This document shows, piece after piece, positions 25,393 through 33,562 of a stretch of 64,000 nt of DNA. Source of the stretch: JBFHIJ01 sp041596515. GTDB lineage: Bacteria > Bacteroidota > Ignavibacteria > Kapaibacteriales > UBA2268. A program made the translations under genes and the position numbers. The DNA lies in assembly GCA_041596515.1 (NCBI GenBank), contig JBFHIJ010000008.1:50426-114425 (forward strand), in the 5' to 3' direction. A model generated the notes under the pieces. It ran no database searches. It worked only from the letters and a program-made list of their open reading frames with translations, and was not told where the DNA came from. The stretch's first letter is position 1; the number at the start of each line of letters is the position of its first letter.

Positions 25393-26559
25393 ATGCTAAA
25401 ATTCACATTTACACAAGCAACTGAAATTCTTTTTGGCAAAGGACAAATGGATCATGTCGGCACTGCAGCAAAGAAACGTGGTGCAAATAAAGTACTGATT
25501 GTTTATGGTAGTGACCGAATCAAAACAAGTGGGTTATTTGACAAAGTAACTGCTTCACTTAAAGCCGAAGGTTTGGATTATGCTGAGACAAGCGGTATTG
25601 AACCTAACCCACGCCTCACTTCTGTGAAGAAGGGCATAGAAGTAGCTATAAAAGAAAAATGTGATTACATCCTGGCGATCGGCGGTGGATCTGTTATTGA
25701 TGCTGCAAAAGCTATGGCTTTGGGCGCCAAATACGACGGAGATGTATGGGATTTCTTCCTCAGGAAAGCAGCTCCACAAGAAGCCTTACCTTTGGCATCT
25801 ATTCTTACACTGGCTGCTACCGGTTCTGAGATGAATGGAGGAACTGTGGTTACTAACTGGGAAACAAATGATAAACTCCCTTTCGTTTCGCCAATGCTTA
25901 TTCCTCAGTTCTCAATTTTGGATCCAGAGAATACCTATACAGTAAACGAGTGGCAAACTGCTTCCGGCACTGCAGACATAATGAGCCATATTTTGGAACA
26001 GTATTTCTCTCCTATAGATGGAACTTATGTGCAGGACAGGATGTGCGATGCTATGCTGAAAACTGCAATGTATTATGGTCCGATAGCTATAAAAGCCCCT
26101 AATAACTATGAAGCACGTGCAAATCTTATGTGGACAGGCACTCTGGCACTTAATGGCTTACTTTCTACAGGTAGATATGGAGACTGGGCTGTGCACATGA
26201 TAGAGCATGCAATAAGCGCAATCTATGATGTAACGCATGGCGCTGGCCTTGCTCTTATTACGCCTTACTGGATGGAATATACCATGACAGAGCAAAATGT
26301 AGATAAATATTATGACTTTGCAATCAATGTGATGGGTGTTCCGGCAAATGGAGATAAATTGCTTGCAGCAAAAGAAGGCATTACTAAATTGAGAGCCTTC
26401 TTTAAAGCAATGGGCTTACCTACCAAACTTTCGGACTTTGATATCGATGACAGCCGAATAGAAGAAATGGCAGAAAAAGCAACTGCATTCGGTATGATAG
26501 GTCAGTTTAGGAAACTTGAAAAAGATGATGTATTAGAGATTTTTAAATTGATGGTATAG
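25393..26559 (+). CDS. Iron-containing alcohol dehydrogenase (BDH/YqhD type)
   Basis: A 388-residue NAD(P)H-dependent dehydrogenase of the Fe-ADH superfamily that interconverts aldehydes and alcohols (butanol dehydrogenase-like). The start MLKFTFTQATEILFGKGQ, the cofactor loop GGGSVIDAAKAMALG, the LAATGSEMNGGTVVTN block and the metal-ligand region DIMSHILEQYF / HMIEHAISAIYDVTHGAGLA (Asp and three His) are all present. An AGGAG site lies nine bases upstream of the ATG. It stands alone, with a strong bidirectional terminator downstream. Confidence 0.92.
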   Translation: MLKFTFTQATEILFGKGQMDHVGTAAKKRGANKVLIVYGSDRIKTSGLFDKVTASLKAEGLDYAETSGIEPNPRLTSVKKGIEVAIKEKCDYILAIGGGSVIDAAKAMALGAKYDGDVWDFFLRKAAPQEALPLASILTLAATGSEMNGGTVVTNWETNDKLPFVSPMLIPQFSILDPENTYTVNEWQTASGTADIMSHILEQYFSPIDGTYVQDRMCDAMLKTAMYYGPIAIKAPNNYEARANLMWTGTLALNGLLSTGRYGDWAVHMIEHAISAIYDVTHGAGLALITPYWMEYTMTEQNVDKYYDFAINVMGVPANGDKLLAAKEGITKLRAFFKAMGLPTKLSDFDIDDSRIEEMAEKATAFGMIGQFRKLEKDDVLEIFKLMV

Positions 26560-26585
26560 AATAAATATTTCTTTAGAGAATAAGT

Positions 26586-26618
26586 AAAGCCACATTTCTT
26601 CGGCAGAAATGTGGCTTT
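26586..26618. terminator. Bidirectional terminator between converging genes
   Basis: A perfect 14-bp stem AAAGCCACATTTCT / AGAAATGTGGCTTT with a TCGGC loop is flanked by T runs on the plus side. It separates the alcohol dehydrogenase gene from the converging GNAT-nitrilase gene. Confidence 0.85.
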
Positions 26619-26635
26619 TATATTATTATCTTCGG

Positions 26636-28165
26636 CTACTTTTTGATTACTTCGTACAAATCTTCTCTAATATCCTTCAGATTCCGAACGCTTCCAAATT
26701 GATTCAATTCGCGCAATAAATCCAAATCAACATCGGCTATCAAAATCATCTCAGTATTTGGTGTTGCTTCTGCCTTTGAGCCATCTGATGGAAATGGGAA
26801 GTCGCATGGAGTAAAAACTGCAGACTGTGCATATTGAATATCCATATTATGTACTTTTGGTAAATTACCCACACTGCCGGCTATCGCCACATAGCATTCA
26901 TTTTCAATTGCTCTGGCTTTAGCACAATTTCTTACTCGGGAATATCCATTTTGAGTGTCTGTAAGGAATGGAACAAACAGTATATCCATACCTTGCTTAG
27001 CAAGCAATCTGCTGAGTTCTGGGAACTCCACATCATAGCAGATTAATATACCAATTTTACCACAGTCTGTGTCAAAAGTTTGGATTTTATTACCGCCCTG
27101 CATACCCCACACACGTCTTTCATCAGGCGTTATATGCAGCTTTTCAAAGTGCGATATTGTTCCGTTTCTTTCGCACAAATATCCTACATTATAGAGATTA
27201 TCTCCGACCAATGCCGGCATACTACCTGTAATGATGTTGATATTATAAGAAACAGCTAATTCCGAGAACCTCTTTACCAAATCATCTGTATGGCGAGCAA
27301 GATCTCTAATAGCATCTGGCTCCGAAAGATGATTAAATTCTGCCATTAGGGGAGCGTTAAATAGTTCAGGGAAAAGTGCAAAATCTGACCTGTAATTAGA
27401 AACAGCATCTATGAAGAACTCAGCCTGTTGCATCATTTCGTCTACGTCTTTATACAAACGCATTTGCCATTGCACTAACCCAAGGCGAACAATTTTTTTA
27501 TCAGCAGTAGGCTGTTTCTGTTTTTTTTCATAGTAGATATTATGCCACTCCAAAAGAAGAGCATAATCATTAGACTCCTTGTCACCCTTTAGGTATCCTT
27601 TCAATATTTTTGAAGGGTGGAAGTCATTTGACATCTGAAAAACAAGGACAGGATCGTGGATAATTCTTTTTTTAACTTGATCTATATATTCTTTGGGGGA
27701 CAGCTCCTGACTATACTTATGATAGTTAGGCATCCTGCCGCCAAAAGCGATACCTTTCAGGTTCAGCCTCTCGCAAAGTTCCTTTCTGTAGTCATATAGC
27801 CTACGTCCAAGTCTTAGACCTCTAAATTTGGGGCGAACAAATATTTCAATGCCATATAGCATATCGCCTTTATTTGTATGAGTAGAAAAGGTATCATTAC
27901 CTGTCACATTTGCATAAGTGTGTCTGAGATCGTATTTGTCATAATCTACAATAATAGAAAGTGCACATCCGGCAAACTCTCCATTCACTCTAATAATTGC
28001 CTGCCCATCCGGGAATTTTTTTATTAGCGTTTCAATCTGAAATTCCGTCCAAGCTACGTTATACAAAGTTCTATAGACTTCTTCAAATGCTTTCGCTAAG
28101 TCATTATAGTCCGATTTTTGTAAATAGCTTAGCTGTATGTCTTGTATATCTTGTATATCCTGCAT
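26636..28165 (-). CDS. GNAT acetyltransferase-carbon-nitrogen hydrolase (nitrilase) fusion
   Basis: A 509-residue two-domain protein. Residues ~10-200 form a GNAT domain (VNGEFAGCALSIIVD, then the acetyl-CoA loop RPKFRGLRLGRRLYDYRKEL). Residues ~225-505 form a nitrilase-superfamily amidase with the Glu-Lys-Cys triad: Glu in LFPELFNAPL, Lys in HFEKLHITPDERR and Cys in ILICYDVEFPELSR. This fusion is a known bacterial architecture, probably coupling N-acetylation to amide hydrolysis. The N-terminus is odd: a 9-base tandem repeat encodes MQDIQDIQDIQ directly at the start codon. Converges on the alcohol dehydrogenase gene. Confidence 0.92.
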   Translation of the reverse strand: MQDIQDIQDIQLSYLQKSDYNDLAKAFEEVYRTLYNVAWTEFQIETLIKKFPDGQAIIRVNGEFAGCALSIIVDYDKYDLRHTYANVTGNDTFSTHTNKGDMLYGIEIFVRPKFRGLRLGRRLYDYRKELCERLNLKGIAFGGRMPNYHKYSQELSPKEYIDQVKKRIIHDPVLVFQMSNDFHPSKILKGYLKGDKESNDYALLLEWHNIYYEKKQKQPTADKKIVRLGLVQWQMRLYKDVDEMMQQAEFFIDAVSNYRSDFALFPELFNAPLMAEFNHLSEPDAIRDLARHTDDLVKRFSELAVSYNINIITGSMPALVGDNLYNVGYLCERNGTISHFEKLHITPDERRVWGMQGGNKIQTFDTDCGKIGILICYDVEFPELSRLLAKQGMDILFVPFLTDTQNGYSRVRNCAKARAIENECYVAIAGSVGNLPKVHNMDIQYAQSAVFTPCDFPFPSDGSKAEATPNTEMILIADVDLDLLRELNQFGSVRNLKDIREDLYEVIKK

Positions 28166-28246
28166 ATTTTTCTCAAGTTTTAATTTGTCAGAGCGCTAAA
28201 GACGAATGAGTAAGTGTTTTTTTGTCTGACAGTATATAGAATTAGA

Positions 28247-29368
28247 TTATTTAAGTTTTATTATGGTTTTACCATATTTTTTATTCATTTTTTCAAGTAA
28301 CCATATTGCAAATACAATAACAAGCTCTATCCCAACAGCTAACATAACGGCATTAAGTGGCTCTAAACTTCTAACAAATTTGGTAGCAAAGCCGTGGGTA
28401 AATCCGGTATTATAGACTAAAAATACATGGATTATATATATCAATAATGTATTTCTACCTATAGTAAAAACTAACTTGGGGATATGCTGATCTGCAAAAG
28501 ATATAAGCGAAAATATCCCAACAAAGATAAATACATGCCCTAACCTAAAAAACAGAAAATTATTATAAAGCAAATAATGCAGATTGTCCCAACCGGTTAG
28601 ATTATAGGATAATTCTAATAAATCTCCTGAAAAGATGTGTAAAATAAAACCTACCGTGAATGAAGTCAGTATAAAGATATAATTCCTGTATATAGTATCT
28701 TTAAAATGCAACAGTACACCTAAGCCTGCTCCGAAAAACATAAAGCCAATCCATGGAATAAGCGGAAAAAAGCCTCCTGGTGTCCTAACAATATATGATT
28801 TAAGAGGAACTGCTAATTGGTCGATAAATTGAGATTTTTCAAGGTCAGGCCAAAGTAGGAATACTCCTGTACCCAAAATAAGCATAAGAGTAAGTGAAAC
28901 CCTATGAGGCATTTTTTTTAGAAGGTACAAAACTGAAGCAAGCACTATCATGCCGGCTCCTATAGAATGCAAAACGTTCACAGCAAACACATAGGGATAC
29001 TCCACCCAATTAGGTGGCAGGGCAAACCATGCTTCCAGCTTAAATTGGAGCAAGTATCCTATAAATACTAACAATAAACCCCTTTTTAGACTTTTTTTGA
29101 ACCGTTCGGTTTCATTTCCTTGCCCTTGAGCTCTTAGAAACAAATAAGAAAATATAGTGCCTGAAGAAAAGAAAAATATGGGAGCGGTGGTACCTCTCAA
29201 GAAATTCCAAATTGTATATAAGATATAGCTCGAATCTCTAAATATTGGCGATAGAGTGAGGTCTATCACGTGCCCCTGCACCATCATAAGTATGGCATAG
29301 GCTCTGATTAAATCTATATAGAGTATCCTTTTTTTACTTTCTTGAGTTATATTAGTATTCTCTGACAT
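28247..29368 (-). CDS. Multi-pass membrane acyltransferase (DUF1624/HGSNAT-like)
   Basis: A 373-residue protein from ATG 29368 (MSENTNITQESKKRILYIDL). An upstream in-frame ATG at 29425 would add 19 hydrophobic residues and is less likely, because family members begin shortly before the R.(L/I)D.(I/L)RA motif. That motif, RILYIDLIRAYAILMMVQGH with its conserved His, plus about ten membrane helices, fits the DUF1624/heparan-alpha-glucosaminide N-acetyltransferase catalytic family. The expected role is transfer of acetyl groups to sugars across the membrane. The gene lies 81 bp upstream of the GNAT-nitrilase gene start and may be co-transcribed with it. Confidence 0.8.
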   Translation of the reverse strand: MSENTNITQESKKRILYIDLIRAYAILMMVQGHVIDLTLSPIFRDSSYILYTIWNFLRGTTAPIFFFSSGTIFSYLFLRAQGQGNETERFKKSLKRGLLLVFIGYLLQFKLEAWFALPPNWVEYPYVFAVNVLHSIGAGMIVLASVLYLLKKMPHRVSLTLMLILGTGVFLLWPDLEKSQFIDQLAVPLKSYIVRTPGGFFPLIPWIGFMFFGAGLGVLLHFKDTIYRNYIFILTSFTVGFILHIFSGDLLELSYNLTGWDNLHYLLYNNFLFFRLGHVFIFVGIFSLISFADQHIPKLVFTIGRNTLLIYIIHVFLVYNTGFTHGFATKFVRSLEPLNAVMLAVGIELVIVFAIWLLEKMNKKYGKTIIKLK

Positions 29369-29506
29369 AAACTGCAATTCATCAATTGAATAAAACAAGC
29401 AATATAGCATAATTACACAAGACATTGCAGCAATTATTTTGTGAATACTTTTCAGGTTTATCAGAATAAATAATGCTCGTTAGCAATCTGAGCTCTATAC
29501 AGAAAA

Positions 29507-29535
29507 AGCCCTTACATGATAGAATCGTAAGGGCT
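29507..29535 (-). terminator. Rho-independent terminator, minus strand
   Basis: AGCCCTTAC / GTAAGGGCT with an 11-base loop, followed on the minus strand by T5. It ends the transcript of the secreted OmpA-like gene. Confidence 0.8.
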
Positions 29536-29563
29536 CCAATAAATTTACATATTCAATAATTGA

Positions 29564-30247
29564 TTACTTCAATAATGATTCTATTGATTTCACTATAACA
29601 GCCAGATTATTCTTGCCTTTTTTGCAAGTGCTTTCAGATTTTACTTGAATTCGTTTGGCATCTCTTCCCAAACCATTCACTTTCTCTTCGAGCTTAGTTT
29701 TTCTCTCTTCTAAAAGAGAAGCCTTGCCCGCTCTGCTTTTTTCTGCCACATCATTTAAGGAAACTACAAAGTAAAACTTGACATTCCTGTTGAATTTCAT
29801 CACTTCTTCCAGTTCTTTTAGAGCGTCTTCAAATTTGCCGTTAAATATGGACGAACCGGTTTCAAATATATCTACATCCATAAATAGTAAATCTTTAACT
29901 AAATGCTTTACGGTGAAGTTTCTTTCAAATTCTTTATATGTGGAAATATCTTCTGTCTTGAATGTTTCAGTCGTGCGTACAATTTCTTTATTGATAAATG
30001 TAACTTCGTACTCAGTGCCGGACTCAAAGAGTTGGGAATATTCACCTGAAACATCGTCCGATTTAATTTTTATTATTTGACCCGACTTAGTTTCAAATTT
30101 CATAGTTACGCCAATTGGCTTGCCGGAATATATGTCAGTTACTTTTCCTTTTAATAGAATTTGGGCAGCAAAAGCTGATGAGGAGAAAGCAATAGTAAAA
30201 AGCATCAGTAATAGGGTAGGAGCTAATTTTTTCATAAGTAAACTCAT
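29564..30247 (-). CDS. Secreted protein with carboxypeptidase-regulatory-like domain and OmpA-like tail
   Basis: A 227-residue protein with a Sec signal (MKKLAPTLLLMLFTIAFSSS, cleavage near SAFAA). The mature N-terminus ILLKGKVTDIYSGKPIGVTM is a carboxypeptidase-regulatory-like beta-sandwich common in Bacteroidota surface proteins. From about residue 130 (ETGSSIFNGKFEDALKELEE) it resembles a peptidoglycan-associated OmpA-like domain, although it is short. The first ATG (30247) is kept because AGGA lies six bases upstream. It may tether the envelope; this is inference. Confidence 0.7.
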   Translation of the reverse strand: MSLLMKKLAPTLLLMLFTIAFSSSAFAAQILLKGKVTDIYSGKPIGVTMKFETKSGQIIKIKSDDVSGEYSQLFESGTEYEVTFINKEIVRTTETFKTEDISTYKEFERNFTVKHLVKDLLFMDVDIFETGSSIFNGKFEDALKELEEVMKFNRNVKFYFVVSLNDVAEKSRAGKASLLEERKTKLEEKVNGLGRDAKRIQVKSESTCKKGKNNLAVIVKSIESLLK

Positions 30248-30428
30248 AATATTTCCTAAATTTCTAAAAAAGCAGAGTATAACTAAAAGCCCTGCTTATA
30301 TGTATCTGTAAATAAAAGATATTATAGCCATTTTACCAAGAGATAATATCTAACACTATTCTTTTAATATATTTACACGTAAACCAAGTAAGCGTTGCAT
30401 TCAGCGTAATTATAATGATAGCAACTGA

Positions 30429-31193
30429 TTAGTTGTTATTATCAATCAATTTTTTTATCATCGCCGGATTATTAGAAGCAATGGCTTTGACTTTATACTT
30501 AGTAACCTCAAAGAATGCCTCTTTAGTATCGACGTCGTACACTGCTAATATTATATTATGCTTTTTGGCATCTTCTTCTATCTCATGAGTGAGCTCTCCT
30601 AAAGCACAAATAAATATTTCAGCTCCAATACTATTGCATACTTCAGATGGCAAATTAGTTTCCCATGGTATTTTAATAGCCGCAGTGTATATATCAGGAT
30701 TATACTTTTTAATCTCTTCAAGTATTTTATAATCAAAAGAGCCAAATGTAGAATATTTTAAATAATTACACTGCTCTACAACATCAATTATTGTTTTGAT
30801 TTTATCACGTGACAGAGATTGCTCTCCTGCTTTAATTTCAATATTCAGATATGCTTTACCACTAATGAGCTCGATTATATCCGCAAGTAGTGGTATTTTT
30901 TCGCCTTTGTACTTACCGTCAAACCACTTTCCGGCATCTAAGTGCATTAACTCACTATAGCTCATGTCTTTTACTGCTGTGCTACCTTCTGTAGTTCGGC
31001 CATGATCCAGATCATGCATAGCTATTGGTAAGTTATCAGCGGTAACCTGCACATCTACTTCTACCATATCCACTCCCGAATCCAAAGCCCGCTTAAAAGC
31101 CGACAAAGTATTCTCAGGAGCAAGCTCACTGGCACCTCTATGACCAATCACTATGACATCTTTATTCAAAGCAAATTCGTTTATTGGCAACAT
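30429..31193 (-). CDS. Glycerophosphodiester phosphodiesterase
   Basis: A 254-residue cytoplasmic TIM-barrel enzyme that hydrolyses deacylated phospholipids to glycerol-3-phosphate and an alcohol. It shows the catalytic IVIGHRGASELAPENT (His/Arg/Glu), VDMVEVDVQ (second metal pair), MHDLDHGRTTEG (catalytic His) and the late NIEIKAGEQ motif. Length is typical of the UgpQ-like group. No signal peptide is seen. Monocistronic as far as can be told. Confidence 0.92.
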   Translation of the reverse strand: MLPINEFALNKDVIVIGHRGASELAPENTLSAFKRALDSGVDMVEVDVQVTADNLPIAMHDLDHGRTTEGSTAVKDMSYSELMHLDAGKWFDGKYKGEKIPLLADIIELISGKAYLNIEIKAGEQSLSRDKIKTIIDVVEQCNYLKYSTFGSFDYKILEEIKKYNPDIYTAAIKIPWETNLPSEVCNSIGAEIFICALGELTHEIEEDAKKHNIILAVYDVDTKEAFFEVTKYKVKAIASNNPAMIKKLIDNNN

Positions 31194-31346
31194 ATATTAA
31201 CCGTCTCTTTATAATATTTGTTATAAATTAAGAACAAAATAGATTAAATCCTATTGTATTTACGTCAAAAATAGTATAGAGTTTTATGTAGGATAAGCAT
31301 TTAATTCAACAATTATTTTTTACACTTTCTTAACAAAGGAGCTAAT

Positions 31347-31784
31347 ATGCCGGTACTAACTAAAATAAGTGAGATAATGAGCCGCTCCTTCTTTTCAGTA
31401 CAGCTTGACGACACTGTAAAAAAAGCTGATGATCTACTAAAAGATGAAAAAATCAAATACTTGCCAGTATTAGATAGTAAGAAGTTTTTAGGCATGATAA
31501 CTGACCGAAAGATATTGGAATATACATGCAAACAAATCTACGAACCTGATTCGAACGATGGCTACAACAAGATTGGGGATTATTCTAACATCATGGAAAA
31601 GGTCAGCCATGTAATTTATAGAGAGGATAGTATCTTTAAAGCTGTAGAGCTCTTCAGCAAGTATAAAGTGGACGTTCTACCGGTGGTAGATTGGGATTAC
31701 AATTTGGAAGGTATACTTACAACTCATGATATTTTACTTTACTTCAGAAAGGCTTTGGAAGAAGAACGTTTTATTAAATTGTAA
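31347..31784 (+). CDS. CBS-domain pair protein
   Basis: A 145-residue stand-alone protein made of two CBS motifs. The first is residues 4-57 (KISEIMSRSFFSVQLDD ... YLPVLDSKKFLGMITDR). The second is about 75-137 (IMEKVSHVIYREDSIFKAVE ... VDVLPVVDWDYNLEGILTTH). CBS pairs bind adenosine nucleotides and act as energy sensors or regulatory subunits. A GGAG site lies six bases upstream of the ATG. It is the only plus-strand gene in a long minus-strand block. Confidence 0.87.
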   Translation: MPVLTKISEIMSRSFFSVQLDDTVKKADDLLKDEKIKYLPVLDSKKFLGMITDRKILEYTCKQIYEPDSNDGYNKIGDYSNIMEKVSHVIYREDSIFKAVELFSKYKVDVLPVVDWDYNLEGILTTHDILLYFRKALEEERFIKL

Positions 31785-31806
31785 GCACTTTTACCAAATA
31801 GTAAAA

Positions 31807-31842
31807 ACCACTCTGTCTGTAAGTTTTTACAATCAGAGTGGT
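31807..31842. terminator. Hairpin between CBS gene and MFS transporter
   Basis: A 9-bp stem ACCACTCTG / CAGAGTGGT has an inner TGTAA / TTACA stem. On the minus strand it is followed by T5, so it may end the transporter transcript reading through repeat copy F. On the plus strand it ends the CBS gene. Confidence 0.55.
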
Positions 31843-31857
31843 CATATTTAAACGAGA

Positions 31858-32020
31858 GTTGTCATTTTGAAAAGATTAAAATGCTATTTAGTCATTGTAT
31901 GGCAAGGGGTTAAAACCCATTGTTCAATCATGAATTACGTAATATTTTCTTACAGAGCTAGTGAGCATGCTCCATAGTACTACAGTCATTTACAGCCCGA
32001 TGATGTCATCTAATGACAAA
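31858..32020 (+). repeat. Dispersed MITE-like repeat, copy F
   Basis: It begins GTTGTCATTTTGAAAAGA, contains GGCAAGGGG TTAAAA CCC, ATTACGTAATATTTTCTTACA split by no indel, and ends ATGTCATCTAATGACAAA. It lacks the terminal CCGGG. It lies in the 279-bp gap between two converging genes. Confidence 0.82.
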
Positions 32021-32063
32021 GTCAATCTAACAAATTGTAAATATTATATATATATCAAAGTAC

Positions 32064-33482
32064 TTACTTGCCGGCACTTTCTCTGGTGCCGATAAATTTG
32101 TCATATAATAGTAAGGATACTATACATAGCACTCCAATTCCTGAGAATAATAGCCACAGCTCTGAAGTGTAAGCAGCAGATGTAATTTGCTCTTTTGCTA
32201 TGCCTAAACTTTTAGCAGTTTCTAAAGCTTGCTCTACTGTCATTTCCGCCGAAGCTTGAGCAGAGTTAAGCTCAACCATTTTAGCTTTCACAAAGTTTAT
32301 CATTGGATTATCTATAAACCAAACGTATAGTTTTGCACCTAAGATGCCACCAATCAAAGAGCCGAAAAAGCCATACAGAAATCCAAAGCCCATATAAGTT
32401 GCTTTTTTGTCTGCCGGTGCGATAAGTCCTAAGTAAGATATATATTTAGGATGAGCAGTCATTTCTCCGATTGAGAAGATAGTAATTCCTATCATAAAGA
32501 CCCAAATATTAGAACTTAAGGCAAGAATCGCCATACCCACAGTACCAATCGCTACCCCGGTTACTATAGTCGGTAGCGCTTTTGTATTCTTTACTATCGA
32601 TGAAATAAACAACTGCAATATAATTATTGTGAGGGCATTAATCACAGTTACGTGTTCCACGTCAAACTTCCAGTCAAAGCCCAATATCCCTGAAACAAAA
32701 GCGTTTAGTGGAGCCGCATCTACGAAATCTCGTACGTACCAAAGCACGGTGTCAAACATCTGGAAATATAAAATCCAAAACATAGAGTAAAGAGCTATAA
32801 ATAAAATAAATTTAAAGTCTAAAAATACTAAGTATACTTTTTCAAGCACATCTTTTATCATTTTGCCTATAGGTTCACGTGATGTATTTTCACCTTCGCC
32901 ACGTTCAGGTTCTTTGTATAAAAATATAGTAGGTAAAATCATCGCTCCCGTGCCGATTGCCGCAGCATAAAGCACATAAGCCTGGTCAATTGATTTTAGA
33001 ACAGGTACAATAATCAAAGGAAATAGGAATGCTCCTAAGTTAATCGACCAATAAAATATACCGAAACCTATTGTAGAGTTAGTCTCATCGGTTGCCCGAG
33101 CGATAGTACCGGAAATAATAGGTTTAAAAGTGCCGGCACCTACAGCCATTACTACTAAAAATAGGAATACCGGTACATACTCAGTCGTACCTGCTGCAAA
33201 GAAATAGCCAATGCTAAGTAATGAAAATGCTGCAAGCAAAGTTTTACGGTAGCCCATTCTGTCTGCTATTGCGCCAGTCAAAATAGGAAGGAAGTATAAA
33301 ATTGGTTGGATAGTAGACTTTAATATACCTACGCCTTCTTTACTAAAGCCAAGCTGATCAGTCATATATACGGATAAAATACTCATAACGCCATAGTATG
33401 AGCCACGCTCGAAGAACTCGAAAACAATCGCAACCCAGTAATTAAACGGGAAAGGCGACCTCTTAGCAGTATTTGATGCCAT
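32064..33482 (-). CDS. MFS transporter, POT (proton-dependent oligopeptide) family-like
   Basis: A 472-residue protein with about 12 membrane segments. The N-terminal IVFEFFERGSYYGVMSI is the POT/PTR 'ERxxYYG' motif of proton-coupled peptide transporters, and GAIADRMGYRKTL is the MFS loop 2-3 motif. GAGTFKPIISGTIARATD and IFYWSINLGA match POT helices 4 and 5. The substrate is probably di/tripeptides or nitrate-like anions; sequence alone cannot tell. A cytoplasmic loop sits near residues 195-215. Monocistronic on the minus strand. Confidence 0.82.
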   Translation of the reverse strand: MASNTAKRSPFPFNYWVAIVFEFFERGSYYGVMSILSVYMTDQLGFSKEGVGILKSTIQPILYFLPILTGAIADRMGYRKTLLAAFSLLSIGYFFAAGTTEYVPVFLFLVVMAVGAGTFKPIISGTIARATDETNSTIGFGIFYWSINLGAFLFPLIIVPVLKSIDQAYVLYAAAIGTGAMILPTIFLYKEPERGEGENTSREPIGKMIKDVLEKVYLVFLDFKFILFIALYSMFWILYFQMFDTVLWYVRDFVDAAPLNAFVSGILGFDWKFDVEHVTVINALTIIILQLFISSIVKNTKALPTIVTGVAIGTVGMAILALSSNIWVFMIGITIFSIGEMTAHPKYISYLGLIAPADKKATYMGFGFLYGFFGSLIGGILGAKLYVWFIDNPMINFVKAKMVELNSAQASAEMTVEQALETAKSLGIAKEQITSAAYTSELWLLFSGIGVLCIVSLLLYDKFIGTRESAGK

Positions 33483-33562
33483 TGTAACTCCTATTATATT
33501 AAATATCCTCTCATCATAAGCCGTAAAGATAAGAAAATATTCAAATTGGAGATGGCATAATA

